This document shows, piece after piece, positions 36,801 through 44,678 of a DNA stretch of 64,000 nucleotides. Each line of letters begins with the position of its first letter. Position 1 is the first letter of the stretch. A program made the position numbers and the translations under genes. Below the pieces are notes generated by a model. It saw only the letters and a list, made by a program, of their open reading frames with translations. It was not told the origin of the DNA and ran no database searches. This DNA is from Kineosporiaceae bacterium SCSIO 59966 (GTDB lineage Bacteria; Actinomycetota; Actinomycetes; Actinomycetales; SCSIO-59966), in contig CP052876.1 of the NCBI GenBank assembly GCA_020881835.1, positions 1,426,001 through 1,490,000 of the forward strand. Reading direction: 5' to 3'.

Positions 36801-36976
36801 AGGCGGCGGGCTTCACGCTCGTGCACCGGGGCCAGCGGCTCCGGGTGGACGTCGCCCGGGACCGCCTGGAGGTGTCCGCGGACCCGTGCGTCGCCAACCC
36901 GCAGGTCGAGGTCAGGGTCGGGTCCCGGACGCTCACCGTCCCGGGTGGTGGTTGCGAGGCGTTCGCCACGGCGTGA
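33806..36976 (+). CDS. Bifunctional beta-phosphoglucomutase / GH65 glycoside phosphorylase
   Basis: 1056 aa. Residues about 20-265 are a HAD domain with nucleophile FDMDGVVTDTAGVHA, LVTASRN and GKPDPAMFLEAARRLG. Residues about 275-1056 are a GH65 maltose/trehalose/kojibiose phosphorylase with catalytic acid in GVMGPDEYHDGYP and the phosphate-site region HGSTLSRVVHASVLA. The pairing makes metabolic sense: phosphorolysis releases beta-glucose-1-phosphate, which the mutase converts to glucose-6-phosphate. The start is uncertain (GTG 33806 or 33797; no clear ribosome-binding site). The 3' end overlaps the convergent UbiB-type gene by 44 bp. Confidence 0.92.
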   Translation: METLRHPVEPAWTAPTGAAPPQDAVIFDMDGVVTDTAGVHAQAWKQLFDDVLADPRTGPAGEPFDVDADYRRYVDGRSREDGVAAFLASRGIDVPLGTPKDGPSDWTVHGLAARKNELYLELLGRHGVKVFAGTVDLLRRLRAGGVPVALVTASRNAEALLASADLVGVFDVVVDGQVAADEGLPGKPDPAMFLEAARRLGVPAARTAVVEDATSGVEAARRGGFGLVVGVARSGNREQLEGAGADVVVEDVSQLDLGALRTDPWLLVYEGFDPAHEGHREALTALGNGYLGTRGAAPERSADGVHYPGTYLAGVYNRLTSTVHGRQVEDEHLVNAPNWLYLDLRTDVGPWWSEGGLTGSHERRELDLRGGVLTRHAVLTDRAGRRLRLTQRRLVSMARPHLACMQTILVPEGWSGRVAVASGVDTAVRNGNVAEYRALADRHLRTVDTQERGNGTFLVEVETTQSRVRIATAVRTTVAVAGAVPPPAWNAGERPAHRFDLPLRDGEPTTIEKTVAVYTSRDRAISSAGLAAMSEIARAPGGFADLLPDHDAAWARLWQRFGIDLDADRQTRLVLNLHVFHLLQSVSPNTADVDAGVPARGLHGEGYRGHVFWDELFVLPVVTPHLPWVGRALLDYRHRRLDAARRAATRAGLAGAMFPWQSGSDGREETPQQLYNLRSGRWMPDNSRRQRHVGLAVAYNAWQYYQATGDVAWLAHRGADLVVEVARLFASLATYDAADDRFHIAGVMGPDEYHDGYPDAPGQGLRDNAYTNVLAAWVLSRAGDVLALTEGHDCDELRSRLRLRDDEPTAWDHLSRRLAVPLHDGVVSQFAGYEDLLELDWEAYRARYGNIGRLDLILEAEGDTTNRYKLAKQADVLMLVYLLGPDGVLGVLDQLGYQTSPDLLPRTVDYYLARTAHGSTLSRVVHASVLARMDPARAWTTFREALAADLDDTQGGTTSEGIHLGAMAGTIDIVTRSFAGAQLQDGVVAFDPRLPEGLEAAGFTLVHRGQRLRVDVARDRLEVSADPCVANPQVEVRVGSRTLTVPGGGCEAFATA

Positions 36977-38555
36977 CACCGCGTCGGGCGACGACGCCGG
37001 CGAGCAGGCCGGCCGCTGCCCCGGCCACCACGGGAGCGATCCGGGCCGGCCGGCGGTCACCGCGCACCGGAGCCCGGTCGTCCGGACGCCGCGCCGCCAG
37101 GAGGTCCGGCAGGTGCGGCAGAGCCTCCGGCAGCTCCATCGCCAGGGCGAGGTAGTCCATCCAGCTGGTGCTCCACAGCGCGGCGAGCTCCGCCCGGCCC
37201 GGCAGCACGGCGTGCCGCAGGTCGGGCAGCAGCGGACCGGCCAGGTCGGCGAAGCCCAGCGCCGGGTCCACGACGGCCGCCGACGCCTCGAGGTGCACCA
37301 GGGCCCGGGCCAGCAGCATCAGCTCGCGGGGGAAGACGATGCCGAAGCGAGAACCCACCCCCAGCTGCCCCAGCAGGAGCCGGGCGACGGAGAAGTCTGC
37401 GGGGTTCTGCCCGTACCAGCCTTCCACGAGCTCCGCCAGGGCCGCCCGGAAGGCGCGGACGTCCGCGCCGGGCAGCCGCTCGGAGACGTGCAGCAGCTGG
37501 TCGGCCACGGTCTCGTAGTCGCCCCTGACGAGGGCGTACAGCACCATCGCCATCCGTCGGCGCTGGCGGCGGTCGAGCCGTCCGTGCAGACCGAAGTCCA
37601 GGAAGCAGACCCGGTTTCCGTCCAGCAGCAGCAGGTTGCCGGGGTGCGGGTCCGCATGGAAGAGGCCGACGTCGAAGATCTGGCGCAGCATCGCCCGGGC
37701 CCCGACCTGGAGCAGGCGGTCGGCGTCCAGGCCCGCGGCCTCCAGCTCGGCCCGGGGCGCGAGCCGGCGTCCCCGGGCCAGGTCCGTCGTGAGCACGGTG
37801 GCGGTGGTGAGGTCCCAGTGCACCCGCGGCACCACGACGCCGTCGTCGTCGGCGAGGGCCCGAGCCACCGCCATGGCGACCCGGCCCTCGTTGCGGAAGT
37901 CCAGCTCGCGGCGGGTGTACTCGGCCAGCTCGCCCACGGCGGCCGTCGGCCGGAACGCCAGCGTGGCGCCGCGGCGCCGCTCCAGTCGGCGAGCCAGCCA
38001 GCCCAGCAGGGCGAGGTCCGCCTCGACCCGGTCCTCGATGCCCGGACGCTGCACCTTGACGGCCACCTCGGTGCCGCCCCGCAGCGTCGCGCGGTGGACC
38101 TGGGACAGCGACGCCGCGGCGACCGGGGCGGCGTCGAACTCGACGAAGACGTCCTCGACCGGCCGCCCGAGGGCGGCGGCCACGACCTCGCGTGCCCGAG
38201 CAGTCGGGAACGGCGGGACGTCGTCCTGCAACGAGCGCAGTGCGTCGGCGTAGGCGGCCGGCAGGTAGTCGGTGCGGGTGGCGAGCAGCTGCCCGACCTT
38301 GACGTAGGTGGGACCGAGCCGCCCCAGCACCTCCACCAGCCGTTGCGGTAGCGGCTGGTCCATGTCGACGTGGTGCGGGCAGCTGCGCAGGCCGGTCGAG
38401 CAGGCAAGGCGGCACCGCAGCGACACGCAGGCGCCCAGGCCCAGGGCGTCGACCAGCCAACCGAACCCCGAGGACCAGAGCACGGTCGCGACCTCGCTCA
38501 GCCGGCCGGCGTGCACGAGCGGGGTCAGCGCGTCACTCAGGCGGCCGGTAGCCAT
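36933..38555 (-). CDS. ABC1/UbiB-family atypical kinase
   Basis: 540 aa. Family motifs: KVGQLLATRTDYLPAAY (KxGQ), ASLSQVHRATL (Ala-rich loop), VAVKVQRPG, FHADPHPGNLLLLDG and VCFLDFGLHGRL. UbiB-type kinases support isoprenoid quinone metabolism or lipid handling at the membrane. Odd feature: residues about 43-65 contain a cluster of four Cys and two His (ACVSLRCRLACSTG then SCPHHVD), which could bind metal. C-terminal hydrophobic anchor present. It lies 8 bp downstream of ccdA, on the same strand. Confidence 0.87.
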   Translation of the reverse strand: MATGRLSDALTPLVHAGRLSEVATVLWSSGFGWLVDALGLGACVSLRCRLACSTGLRSCPHHVDMDQPLPQRLVEVLGRLGPTYVKVGQLLATRTDYLPAAYADALRSLQDDVPPFPTARAREVVAAALGRPVEDVFVEFDAAPVAAASLSQVHRATLRGGTEVAVKVQRPGIEDRVEADLALLGWLARRLERRRGATLAFRPTAAVGELAEYTRRELDFRNEGRVAMAVARALADDDGVVVPRVHWDLTTATVLTTDLARGRRLAPRAELEAAGLDADRLLQVGARAMLRQIFDVGLFHADPHPGNLLLLDGNRVCFLDFGLHGRLDRRQRRRMAMVLYALVRGDYETVADQLLHVSERLPGADVRAFRAALAELVEGWYGQNPADFSVARLLLGQLGVGSRFGIVFPRELMLLARALVHLEASAAVVDPALGFADLAGPLLPDLRHAVLPGRAELAALWSTSWMDYLALAMELPEALPHLPDLLAARRPDDRAPVRGDRRPARIAPVVAGAAAGLLAGVVARRGVTPWRTPRNHHPGR

Positions 38556-38563
38556 GGTCGCTG

Positions 38564-39355
38564 CTAGACCGGCGCCACGAAGCCGGCCGTCCACGACTGG
38601 ACCAGCGCCATGAGCCGTCCCCACACGCCGCTGACCTGGAGGAGCCCGATGACGAGCAGGACGAGGCCGCCGCCTTGCACCAGCCGGTGCGAGTGGCGGC
38701 GCAGTGGTGCGTACCACCGGGTGGCGGCGTCCATCGACAGGGCGGCGACGAGGAACGGGACGCCGATGCCCAGGGCGTACACGAAGCTGAGCAGCGCCCC
38801 CCGGCCGGCTCCTCCGGTCGTCACGGTCAGCGACAGGACGGCGGCCAGCGTCGGCCCGATGCACGGGGACCAGCCGAGCCCGAAGACGGCCCCGAGCAGT
38901 GGGGCACCGGCCAGGCCCGCCCTGGGCCGCCAGTGCACGGTCAGCCGTTGCAGTGCCCGGGAGGTCCCGCTCAGCCCACCGAGCATGATCACGCCCATCA
39001 CCACGAGGACGACGCCGGCGGCGCGGATCACGAGGTCCTGGTAGCTGACCAGGAAGCGGCCCACGCCCCCGAGCACGGCGCCGTAGGCCGTGAAGACGGC
39101 GGCGAAGCCGAGGACGAAGAGCAGGGTGCCGGCCAAGACCCGGATGCGCTGGCTGCGCGGGGGAGCCGCCACCAGGACGCCGCCTCGTTGCCCGTGCGGG
39201 ACCCGGCCGCCGTCGACGAGCCCCGCCGCGTAGGAGAGGTAGCCCGGCAGGAGGGGAAGGCAGCACGGCGAGAAGAAGGACACCAGACCGGCCAGCAGGG
39301 CCAGCAGCGCGGCCAGCAGCAGCGGCCCAGTCGTCACGATCTCGGTCACGCGCAC
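38564..39355 (-). CDS. ccdA: CcdA-type thiol-disulfide transporter
   Basis: 263 aa polytopic membrane protein. Active-site cysteines are in FFSPCCLPLLPGYLSY (Cys31 or Cys32) and GWSPCIGPTLAA. It passes electrons from cytosolic thioredoxin to extracytoplasmic thiol proteins, here most simply the TlpA/ResA-like protein at 21960, completing a System II cytochrome c maturation set with ResB and CcsB. It shares an upstream TAGTA element with the tlpA operon. Confidence 0.92.
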   Translation of the reverse strand: MRVTEIVTTGPLLLAALLALLAGLVSFFSPCCLPLLPGYLSYAAGLVDGGRVPHGQRGGVLVAAPPRSQRIRVLAGTLLFVLGFAAVFTAYGAVLGGVGRFLVSYQDLVIRAAGVVLVVMGVIMLGGLSGTSRALQRLTVHWRPRAGLAGAPLLGAVFGLGWSPCIGPTLAAVLSLTVTTGGAGRGALLSFVYALGIGVPFLVAALSMDAATRWYAPLRRHSHRLVQGGGLVLLVIGLLQVSGVWGRLMALVQSWTAGFVAPV

Positions 39356-39364
39356 CCGCTCCTC

Positions 39365-39381
39365 TCCGACGCCAGATAGTA
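39365..39381 (-). promoter_or_regulatory. TACTA-N7-TAGTA-like site upstream of ccdA
   Basis: Plus strand TCCGACGCCAGATAGTA; toward ccdA it reads TACTATCTGGCG, just 9 bp before the start codon. It uses the same TCCGA half-site as the lnt site. Confidence 0.5.
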
Positions 39382-39409
39382 GCCGCCGGAGCGGACGGGA
39401 CTTTCGACC

Positions 39410-39428
39410 TATACCCCCCTAGGGTATA
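39410..39428 (+). promoter_or_regulatory. CsoR-type operator upstream of copA
   Basis: TATACCCCCCTAGGGTATA: seven-base arms TATACCC/GGGTATA around a 5-bp centre, the canonical CsoR layout. It is 50 bp before the copA start. A 14-codon ATG-initiated mini-ORF (39430-39474) begins 1 bp after it and ends just before copA. Confidence 0.82.
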
Positions 39429-39478
39429 GATGCACAAGATGGCGGTGTCCAACCGGAACACTGATCGTGGGTGATGAC

Positions 39479-41974
39479 ATGAGCAGGACCACGCTGGACA
39501 CCAGTGGCGGCGCCGCAACGCGCCGACTGGTGCTGACCCCGCCGGCGACCTCGCCGGCCCAGGCGGACGGGCTCCCGGCGAAGCTCGGCCGACTGCGCGG
39601 CGTCACGACGGCCGACCTGGACGCCGGCACGCTGGAGGTGGTCGTCGACCGTGACGAGGTCGTGGTCGACGACCTGCTCTCGGTGTTGGGGGCCGGCGGG
39701 ATGCGGCCCGAGGTGCGCACGGTGACGGTCCCGAGTTCGCGGGTGCACTGCGAGAACTCGGCGGCGACGGTGGCCGAGGAGCTTCGCCGGCGGCCGGGCG
39801 TCGTCTCCGCCCAGGGCGACGCGGCGACCGGCACGGTGGAGGTGACGTTCGTCCCCGGCCTCGCGCAGGAGCAGGAGATCCGGCTGTGGGCCGAGGGCGA
39901 GGAGGTGCCGCCGGCGGAGTCTGGGACGTCCGAGGCGCCTGCCGGCGACAGCGCGCTGGGAGAGGCCGAGCGCGAGTACCGCAGGCTCATGCGCAAGTGG
40001 TGGTTCGGCGCGGCGGTCGGAGTCCCGACCATGGTGCTGAGCTACCCGTGGCTGTTCCCGGTGCTGCGTGACTGGTTCCCGCGCGGGAGCGACCAGATCC
40101 GCCTGCTGTGGGCCGTGATGGGGGTGGCGGCGCTCGCTGTGCTGGTCTACTCGGGCTCCCAGTTCTTCACCGGCGCATGGGGCGCGATCCGCCAGCGGCA
40201 GGCGAACATGCACACGCTGATCGCCACCGGCACCAGCATCGCGTGGGTGTACTCCACGGTCGCGGTGATCTGGCCGCAGATCTTCCCCGACGAGTCGATG
40301 ACCGAGGTGTACTACGACGTCACGGTCGTGGTGGTCGCGCTCGTGGTGCTCGGCCTTGCCCTGGAGGTCAAGGCCCGGGGCCGCTCTTCGGAGGCGATCC
40401 GCAAGCTGATCGGCCTGCAGGCCAGGACGGCCCGGGTACTGCGCGACGGGCGGGAGCTCGACATCCCGGTGGACGAGGTGGTCGTCGGCGACCTCGTCGT
40501 CGTCCGGCCGGGCGAGAAGGTGCCGGTGGACGGCGAGGTCACCAACGGGTCCTCGGCGCTCGACGAGAGCATGATCACCGGGGAGTCGCTGCCGGTGGCC
40601 AAGGGACCGGGCGACGAGGTGATCGGGGCGACGATCAACACGACCGGCGCCTTCACCATGCGCGCCACCAAGGTCGGCTCGGACACCGCGCTGGCACAGA
40701 TCGTCCGGCTGGTGCAGGACGCCCAGGCCAGCAAGGTGCCGGTGCAGCGGCTGGTCGACATGGTCTCCGGCTACTTCACACCGGCCGTGATGATCCTGGC
40801 CATCGTGGGCTTCGTCATCTGGTACGACTTCGGGCCGCAGCCCGCCGCCGCCTACGCGATCGTGGTCGCGGTCACCACGCTGATCATCGCCTGCCCGTGC
40901 GCGCTCGGGATGGCCACCCCGATGTCCTTGACGACCGGGGTCGGCAAGGGCGCCGAGCACGGCATCCTCATCCGCTCCGGTGACGCCTTGCAGGTGACGT
41001 CGAAGCTCGACGCCGTCGTGCTGGACAAGACCGGGACGATCACGTGGGGCAAGCCGGTGCTCACCGACGTCGTCCCGGCCGGTCTGGACGCCGAGGAGCT
41101 GCTCCGGCTCGCCGCCTCGGCCGACAAGGTCTCCGAGCACCCGCTGGCCGCGGCCATCGTGGCCGGAGCCGAGGAGCGGGGCCTGGCCCTGGCCGCGGTC
41201 GAGGACTTCGAGGCGGTGCCCGGCCACGGTGTGCGGGCGCGGCTGGAGGGGCAGACCGTGCTGGTCGGCAACCGGCGCCTGCTCGAGGGCGAGGGGATCG
41301 ACACCGCCGCGCTCGCCGAGCACTGGCAGCGGCTGGCCGACGAGGGGAAGACCCCGGTGTACGTGGGCGCCGACGGCCGGGCCGCCGGCCTGGTGGCCGT
41401 CGCCGACACCGTCAAGCCGGACTCGGTCGCGGCGATCGCGCAGCTCAAGGCCCTCGGCCTGGAGGTCGCGATGCTGACCGGTGACAACGAGCGCACGGCA
41501 CGGGCCATCGCCCGCCAGGTGGGCGTGGACCGGGTGCTCGCCGAGGTGCTGCCGCAGGACAAGTCGGCCGAGGTGCAGAAGCTCCAGCTGGAGGGCAAGA
41601 AGGTCGGGATGGTGGGCGACGGCATCAACGACGCCCCGGCCCTGACCCAGGCCGACGTGGGCTTCGCGATCGGCACGGGCACCGACGTGGCGATCGAGGC
41701 CGCCGACGTGACCTTGATCTCCGGGAGCCTGAACGGCGTGGTGACGGCGGTCCAGATCTCGAAGGCGACCATGCGCAACGTCTGGCAGAACCTGGCGGGT
41801 GCGTTCGGCTACAACATCCTCGGCCTGCCGATCGCCCTCGGCCTGCTGTACCCGTTCTTCGGGATCCTGCTGAGCCCGCTGCTGGCCGCGGCGGCGATGA
41901 GCTTCAGCTCCGTCACCGTCATCTCGAACGCCAACCGCCTCAAGCGGTTCACCCCCAAGGAGATCGCGTCATGA
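39479..41974 (+). CDS. copA: Copper-exporting P-type ATPase with degenerate N-terminal HMA domains
   Basis: 831 aa from ATG 39479 (an in-frame GTG at 39467 is possible). P1B-1 motifs are all present: [23 protein letters not shown] (CPC in helix 6), [43 protein letters not shown] and [15 protein letters not shown], identifying Cu(I) as the substrate. Two N-terminal regions (residues about 18-75 and 83-130) have the spacing of HMA domains, but the CxxC motifs are lost: the first has none and the second reads [12 protein letters not shown] with one Cys. So metal must reach the transport site without the usual domain-to-domain relay. Confidence 0.95.
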   Translation: MSRTTLDTSGGAATRRLVLTPPATSPAQADGLPAKLGRLRGVTTADLDAGTLEVVVDRDEVVVDDLLSVLGAGGMRPEVRTVTVPSSRVHCENSAATVAEELRRRPGVVSAQGDAATGTVEVTFVPGLAQEQEIRLWAEGEEVPPAESGTSEAPAGDSALGEAEREYRRLMRKWWFGAAVGVPTMVLSYPWLFPVLRDWFPRGSDQIRLLWAVMGVAALAVLVYSGSQFFTGAWGAIRQRQANMHTLIATGTSIAWVYSTVAVIWPQIFPDESMTEVYYDVTVVVVALVVLGLALEVKARGRSSEAIRKLIGLQARTARVLRDGRELDIPVDEVVVGDLVVVRPGEKVPVDGEVTNGSSALDESMITGESLPVAKGPGDEVIGATINTTGAFTMRATKVGSDTALAQIVRLVQDAQASKVPVQRLVDMVSGYFTPAVMILAIVGFVIWYDFGPQPAAAYAIVVAVTTLIIACPCALGMATPMSLTTGVGKGAEHGILIRSGDALQVTSKLDAVVLDKTGTITWGKPVLTDVVPAGLDAEELLRLAASADKVSEHPLAAAIVAGAEERGLALAAVEDFEAVPGHGVRARLEGQTVLVGNRRLLEGEGIDTAALAEHWQRLADEGKTPVYVGADGRAAGLVAVADTVKPDSVAAIAQLKALGLEVAMLTGDNERTARAIARQVGVDRVLAEVLPQDKSAEVQKLQLEGKKVGMVGDGINDAPALTQADVGFAIGTGTDVAIEAADVTLISGSLNGVVTAVQISKATMRNVWQNLAGAFGYNILGLPIALGLLYPFFGILLSPLLAAAAMSFSSVTVISNANRLKRFTPKEIAS

Positions 41975-42348
41975 GCACCGACCAGATCGTCGTCACCGTC
42001 GTCGGAGCACTGCTCGTCGCCGGCATCGTCTGGTTCTTCTGGCTGAAGAAGGCGGCCGGGATCAAGGCGCCGCTGACGTCCAGCGGCTACCAGGAGGTCA
42101 CGATCCTGGTGAAGGGCGGCTACACCCCCGGCACCATCCGGGTGGAGCGGGGGACGCCGGTGCGGCTGCTGTTCCGCCGGGAGGAGACCAGCCCCTGCTC
42201 CGAGCAGGTGGTCCTCGACGCCTTCGGCAAGAACGCCCATCTCCCGGAGGGGCAGCTGGTGCCGGTGGAGTTCCTGCCGAAGGAGCCGGGGGAGTACCCG
42301 TTCACCTGCGGCATGGGGATGCTGCGCGGCACCGTGGTCGTCGAGTGA
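41971..42348 (+). CDS. Membrane-anchored cupredoxin-like protein
   Basis: 125 aa. One N-terminal helix ([20 protein letters not shown]), then a cupredoxin domain: [30 protein letters not shown] and a C-terminal [12 protein letters not shown] loop. Cys/Met ligands are retained while the usual first His is replaced, as in many Cu(I)-binding cupredoxin domains next to CopA. The ATG overlaps the copA stop (ATGA) and the gene overlaps the next one by GTGA, so a copper operon of three genes is likely. Confidence 0.85.
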   Translation: MSTDQIVVTVVGALLVAGIVWFFWLKKAAGIKAPLTSSGYQEVTILVKGGYTPGTIRVERGTPVRLLFRREETSPCSEQVVLDAFGKNAHLPEGQLVPVEFLPKEPGEYPFTCGMGMLRGTVVVE

Positions 42349-43634
42349 CCACGGGCGTGGACCGCGGGGACCGCCGGGCCGACGCCATCGTCGTGGGCGC
42401 CGGCCCGGCGGGCTCTGCTGCGGCGTACTACCTCGCGCAGGCCGGCCTCGACGTCCTGCTGCTCGAGAAGTCCCGCTTCCCACGCGAGAAGGTCTGCGGT
42501 GACGGCCTCACCCCCCGGGCGGTGCGCGAGCTCGTGGCCATGGGCGTCGACGTGGGCCCAGGCACCGGCTGGGTGCGCAACCGGGGCCTGCGCATCCACG
42601 GCGGCGGCGCGTCCCTGCAGCTGGACTGGCCAGAGCTCGCGGCGTTCCCCTCGTTCGGCCTCGTGCGGCCCCGCCTCGACCTGGACGACGTCCTGGCCCG
42701 GCGCGCGGCGGCCGCCGGGGCCCGGCTGCACCAGGCGACGGCGGTCACCGGCCCGGTGCTCGACGAGCGCACCGGCCGGGTCGTCGGGGTCACGGCCCGG
42801 GACGCCGCGCCCGGCGGTCGGCCGGGTTCGGTGCTGCAGCTGAGGGCGCCGTTGGTAGTCGCCGCCGACGGCGTCGCCGGTCGTCTGGGGCTCGCCCTGG
42901 GCCTGGAGCGCCGTCCCGACCGGCCCGTCGGCGTCGCCGTCCGGACCTACGCCACCAGCGCCCGGCACGCGGAGGAGTACCTCGAGACGTGGCTCGACGT
43001 GCGAGACCCAGGGGCCGGCGCCGACAGGCTGCTGCCCGGGTACGGCTGGGTCTTCCCGATGGGCGACGGCACCTGCAACGTCGGCGTCGGCATCCTGACC
43101 GCCGACGCCAGGTCCCGCGACCTCGACTACCGAACACTGTTGCGCACGTGGACGGAGTCGCTGCCGGGGGACCTCGGTCCGGAGCGCTGGACGTCGGCGG
43201 TGCGGGGGGCGGCCCTGGCGGCCGGCTTCAGCCGCTCACCGCAGTACACCCGCGGCCTCCTGCTCGTCGGCGACGCCGCGGGGATGGTGAACCCGTTCAG
43301 CGGCGAGGGGATCTCCTACGCGATGGAGTCGGGCCGCCTGGCCGCCGAGATCGCCGTCCAGGCCCTGGCCCGCCCGGCGGCCGCGCGGGACCGCGCGCTG
43401 CGGGCCTACCCGCGCGCGCTGGTCGACTCCTACGGCGGTTACTTCGCCCTCGGCCGGCAGTTCGTGCGGCTGATCGACCATCCGGCCGTGATGAGGGTCG
43501 CCGTCCGTCGCGGGCTGGGACGGCCCACGCTGATGCGCTTCGTGTTCCGGCTGCTGGCGAACCTCAGCGACCCGCACGGCGACGCCGCCGACCGCGTCGT
43601 CGCGGCCATGACCCGCATCGCGCGGTCGGACTGA
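42345..43634 (+). CDS. Geranylgeranyl reductase-family flavoprotein
   Basis: 429 aa. N-terminal Rossmann FAD motif IVVGAGPAGSAAAYYLAQAG, then LLLEKSRFPREKVCGDGLTP (GGR-family block), WVFPMGDGTCNVGVG and LLVGDAAGMVNPFSGEGISY. The family reduces isoprenoid side chains of lipids or quinones. It is translationally coupled to the copA-cupredoxin pair, an unexpected partner that suggests a link between copper handling and menaquinone or membrane lipid redox. Confidence 0.88.
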   Translation: MTTGVDRGDRRADAIVVGAGPAGSAAAYYLAQAGLDVLLLEKSRFPREKVCGDGLTPRAVRELVAMGVDVGPGTGWVRNRGLRIHGGGASLQLDWPELAAFPSFGLVRPRLDLDDVLARRAAAAGARLHQATAVTGPVLDERTGRVVGVTARDAAPGGRPGSVLQLRAPLVVAADGVAGRLGLALGLERRPDRPVGVAVRTYATSARHAEEYLETWLDVRDPGAGADRLLPGYGWVFPMGDGTCNVGVGILTADARSRDLDYRTLLRTWTESLPGDLGPERWTSAVRGAALAAGFSRSPQYTRGLLLVGDAAGMVNPFSGEGISYAMESGRLAAEIAVQALARPAAARDRALRAYPRALVDSYGGYFALGRQFVRLIDHPAVMRVAVRRGLGRPTLMRFVFRLLANLSDPHGDAADRVVAAMTRIARSD

Positions 43635-43639
43635 CGGGT

Positions 43640-43897
43640 TCACGGCGCGAGCCGGCGCCACTGCGCCGCCGTCGCGTCGTCGTAGGAGCGGGTGAACCCG
43701 CACAGCCAGGCGACCGGGTCGTCCAGCGCAGCACCGCCCCACCGGGGCTCTCCGCTGACCAGCAGCCGGGTTCCGACGCCATAGGTCAGCGCTTCGTCGC
43801 TCGCGCTGTCGACCTGGCCGGACGACGGCATCGCGACGGTGATCCGTGCGGCGTCCCCGCCGCGGAACCACTCGAGCACGCGGAACGTCACCGGCAC
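43640..43897 (-). pseudogene. C-terminal fragment of a secreted NTR/TIMP-like protein
   Basis: An 85-codon frame from GTG 43897 encodes VTFRVLEWFRGGDAARITV, TRLLVSGEPRWGG and VAWLCGFTRS, like the C-terminal half of small actinobacterial secreted proteins of the tissue-inhibitor-like fold. No signal peptide, first half or ribosome-binding site precedes it; a perfect 40-bp hairpin and the 3' end of the DUF305 gene are there instead. Best read as a decayed remnant, although a short functional protein is not excluded. Confidence 0.55.
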
Positions 43898-43910
43898 TGA
43901 GACGTCCTTC

Positions 43911-43950
43911 GTGCGGGCGCGGTTCCCCGGTCGGGGAACCGCGCCCGCAC
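43911..43950 (-). terminator. Strong hairpin downstream of the DUF305 gene
   Basis: An 18-bp perfectly paired stem (arms GTGCGGGCGCGGTTCCCC and its complement) closes on the 4-nt loop GGTC. It starts 9 bp after the DUF305 stop. There is no T-run, so it would act as a U-tract-less terminator or mRNA stabiliser, as is common in high-GC actinobacteria. Confidence 0.75.
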
Positions 43951-43959
43951 ACCGGGGCC

Positions 43960-44601
43960 TCACAGCGTGGCGAGCAGCTGCTCGATCTCCTCGATCTCGG
44001 CCGTCTGGGCGGCGACGACGTCCTCGGCCAGCGCCAGGGCTTCGGCGTTCTCGCCGTCCTGCAGCTGAGCCTCGGCCATCTCGATGGCCCCCCGGTGGTG
44101 CTCGACCATGCTCTCCAGGAACATCCGGTCGAACTCCGGACCGGACATGCCGGCCATCTCGTCCATCTGCTCCTCGGACATCTGCCCCGGCATCGGCATG
44201 GTCCCCATGTCCATGCCCTCCATGCCCGGCATCTCGACGCCTTCCAGGGACGTGCCCTGCGGCACGTCCCGACCCCACTCCTCGAGCCAGCCGGTCATCG
44301 TGTCGATCTCCGGCTGCTGGGCGCTGATCACCCGTTCCGCGAGGGCGCGGACCTCGGCGTTCTGCGTCTTCTCGACGGCGAGCTCGGACATCTCGAGAGC
44401 GCCGCGGTGGTGGACGATCATCTGCTGGGCGAAGGCCACGTCGGCGTCGTTGAACGACGCGGTGGTGGCGGCCTCGCCGGCGGTGGTCTCCGGCGCGGTC
44501 GTCTCGCCCGCCGTCGTGCCGTCCCCGCCGCCGCAGGCGGCCAGCGTCAGTGCGAGGGCGACGGCGCCGGCCGTGGTCGTCGTGCGCGTGATGGTTGTCA
44601 T
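43960..44601 (-). CDS. DUF305 lipoprotein, Met-rich
   Basis: 213 aa. Signal peptide and lipobox ending LALTLAACGGG, then two DUF305 repeats. Each contains paired histidines (AQQMIVHHRGALEMSELA and MVEHHRGAIEMAEAQL), separated by the Met-rich loop MPGMEGMDMGTMPMPGQM. DUF305 proteins are often encoded with copper and silver resistance and probably sequester metal outside the membrane. Last gene of the 46117-43960 minus-strand cluster, ended by the hairpin at 43911. Confidence 0.9.
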   Translation of the reverse strand: MTTITRTTTTAGAVALALTLAACGGGDGTTAGETTAPETTAGEAATTASFNDADVAFAQQMIVHHRGALEMSELAVEKTQNAEVRALAERVISAQQPEIDTMTGWLEEWGRDVPQGTSLEGVEMPGMEGMDMGTMPMPGQMSEEQMDEMAGMSGPEFDRMFLESMVEHHRGAIEMAEAQLQDGENAEALALAEDVVAAQTAEIEEIEQLLATL

Positions 44602-44678
44602 GGTGCTTTCGGTGTTCCCTTCGGTGTCTCGGTTCCATGTGGTTGACGAACGCGGCTGACGAGCCGCCGGACGACGAC

